From Emcibacter sp. (GTDB lineage Bacteria > Pseudomonadota > Alphaproteobacteria > Sphingomonadales > Emcibacteraceae), in contig JAJFIQ010000019.1 of NCBI GenBank assembly GCA_021774785.1, positions 1,054,001 through 1,118,000 on the forward strand: a stretch of DNA of 64,000 nucleotides, given 5' to 3'. Below, piece by piece: positions 63,738 through 64,000 of this stretch. The notes beneath the pieces were generated by a model. It did no database searches. It worked only from the letters and a program-made list of their open reading frames with translations, and was not told where the DNA came from. How positions within the stretch are numbered: position 1 is the first letter of the stretch; each line of letters starts with the position of its first letter. Made by a program: the position numbers and the translations under genes.

Positions 63738-64000
63738 CTATATATTTTGAGATGCTATTTTCAGCAAAGGAACTTTATCGTTGTTTTCGGCAAGATATAG
63801 GTCCAGAGCTTCACTGAGAATTACCTGACAGCTTTTACGCGTATGTGCTGAATATAACCTTAACTTTAGGTGGTTTTCTTCTTCCATACGCAATGTCATT
63901 GCTATGCGCTTATGAACTGCAGGCTCATTAGACGATTTGACAGGCCTAGATTTTTTGGTCGAAACTTTTCCCTTTGACGCTTTTTCTTTTATATTACTAT
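63738..64000 (-). CDS. Partial gene, ribbon-helix-helix-like C-terminus
   Basis: The frame is open to the right edge on the minus strand and ends at 63738. The visible 86 residues have a lysine-rich linker (KASKGKVSTKKSRPVKSSN) and then RIAMTLRMEEENHLKLRLYS, AHTRKSCQVILSEALDLYLA. The strand-helix-helix pattern with a basic start resembles ribbon-helix-helix DNA-binding domains. The N-terminus is outside the window. The gap to the TPR/SPOR gene start is 42 bp, so they may share a transcript. The function is unknown. Confidence 0.55.
   Translation of the reverse strand, partial: SNIKEKASKGKVSTKKSRPVKSSNEPAVHKRIAMTLRMEEENHLKLRLYSAHTRKSCQVILSEALDLYLAENNDKVPLLKIASQNI

Overview
The window looks like chromosomal DNA of a Gram-negative alphaproteobacterium of moderate GC content. 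The evidence is the gene set: CpdR next to an N-formylglutamate amidohydrolase-family gene, the order lptC-lptA-lptB-rpoN-hpf-ptsN, a mutS-glnD-murJ cluster, a malic enzyme with a phosphotransacetylase tail, an OlsB-type ornithine-lipid acyltransferase, several TonB-dependent receptors and proteins with PEP-CTERM-like tails. A marine lineage such as Emcibacterales/Kordiimonadales would fit, but that is an inference; no rRNA or species marker is present.

Layout. 1-5300: an HExxH metallopeptidase-like gene and a four-gene operon of unknown membrane and secreted proteins. 5381-13880: a complete RNA-repair locus. RtcR (CARF plus sigma54-activator) is divergent from a sigma54 promoter that drives rsr (Ro60/TROVE), a 600-bp non-coding array, rtcB, rtcA, a small L7/L12-like protein gene and an RlaP-type nucleotidyltransferase. 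A membrane-anchored unknown protein follows, then the stump of a Pnkp-type polynucleotide kinase broken by insertion-sequence debris. 13921-25569: accessory outer-membrane functions, namely a beta-propeller protein, two related TonB receptors with a FecI/FecR pair, a tRNA-Asn 3' remnant that looks like an old integration scar, a C-type-lectin-like secreted protein and a third TonB receptor. 25648-35957: mixed metabolism and envelope genes, including a cyclase, RarD, an M19 dipeptidase, an EF-hand protein, CobA, a PPADD-repeat surface protein and an NfrB/NfrA-like glycan export pair. 35960-54533: mostly core genes: pepN, a sigma54 response regulator, cpdR, murJ, glnD, mutS, maeB, a ceramidase-like protein, olsB and ampG. 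54593-64000: two PEP-CTERM-like proteins and a SYLF protein, then the lpt-rpoN-hpf-ptsN cluster and a TPR/SPOR lipoprotein gene behind a gene cut by the window edge.

The most interesting region is 8716-9318, between rsr and rtcB. It holds four separate Y-RNA-like modules. Each has the paired GAAT(G/A)CC ... CTTGTC internal-loop signature expected for Ro binding, with long perfect lower and upper helices. An apparently intact tRNA-Asn(GUU) lies in the middle. The four modules differ in their cargo: one has only a GAAA-capped hairpin, one has a textbook circularly permuted tRNA with the Y stem in place of the anticodon arm (YrlA-like), one has only T-arm, extra arm and acceptor hairpin, and one has the Y stem placed inside the D-loop while keeping an anticodon-like hairpin. 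Together with RtcR (known in other bacteria to sense damaged tRNA), the RtcB ligase, RtcA cyclase, RlaP and a decayed Pnkp, this reads as a tRNA-damage response whose transcript carries a set of tRNA mimics. The sigma54 factor it needs (rpoN) lies in the same window at 59339-60892.
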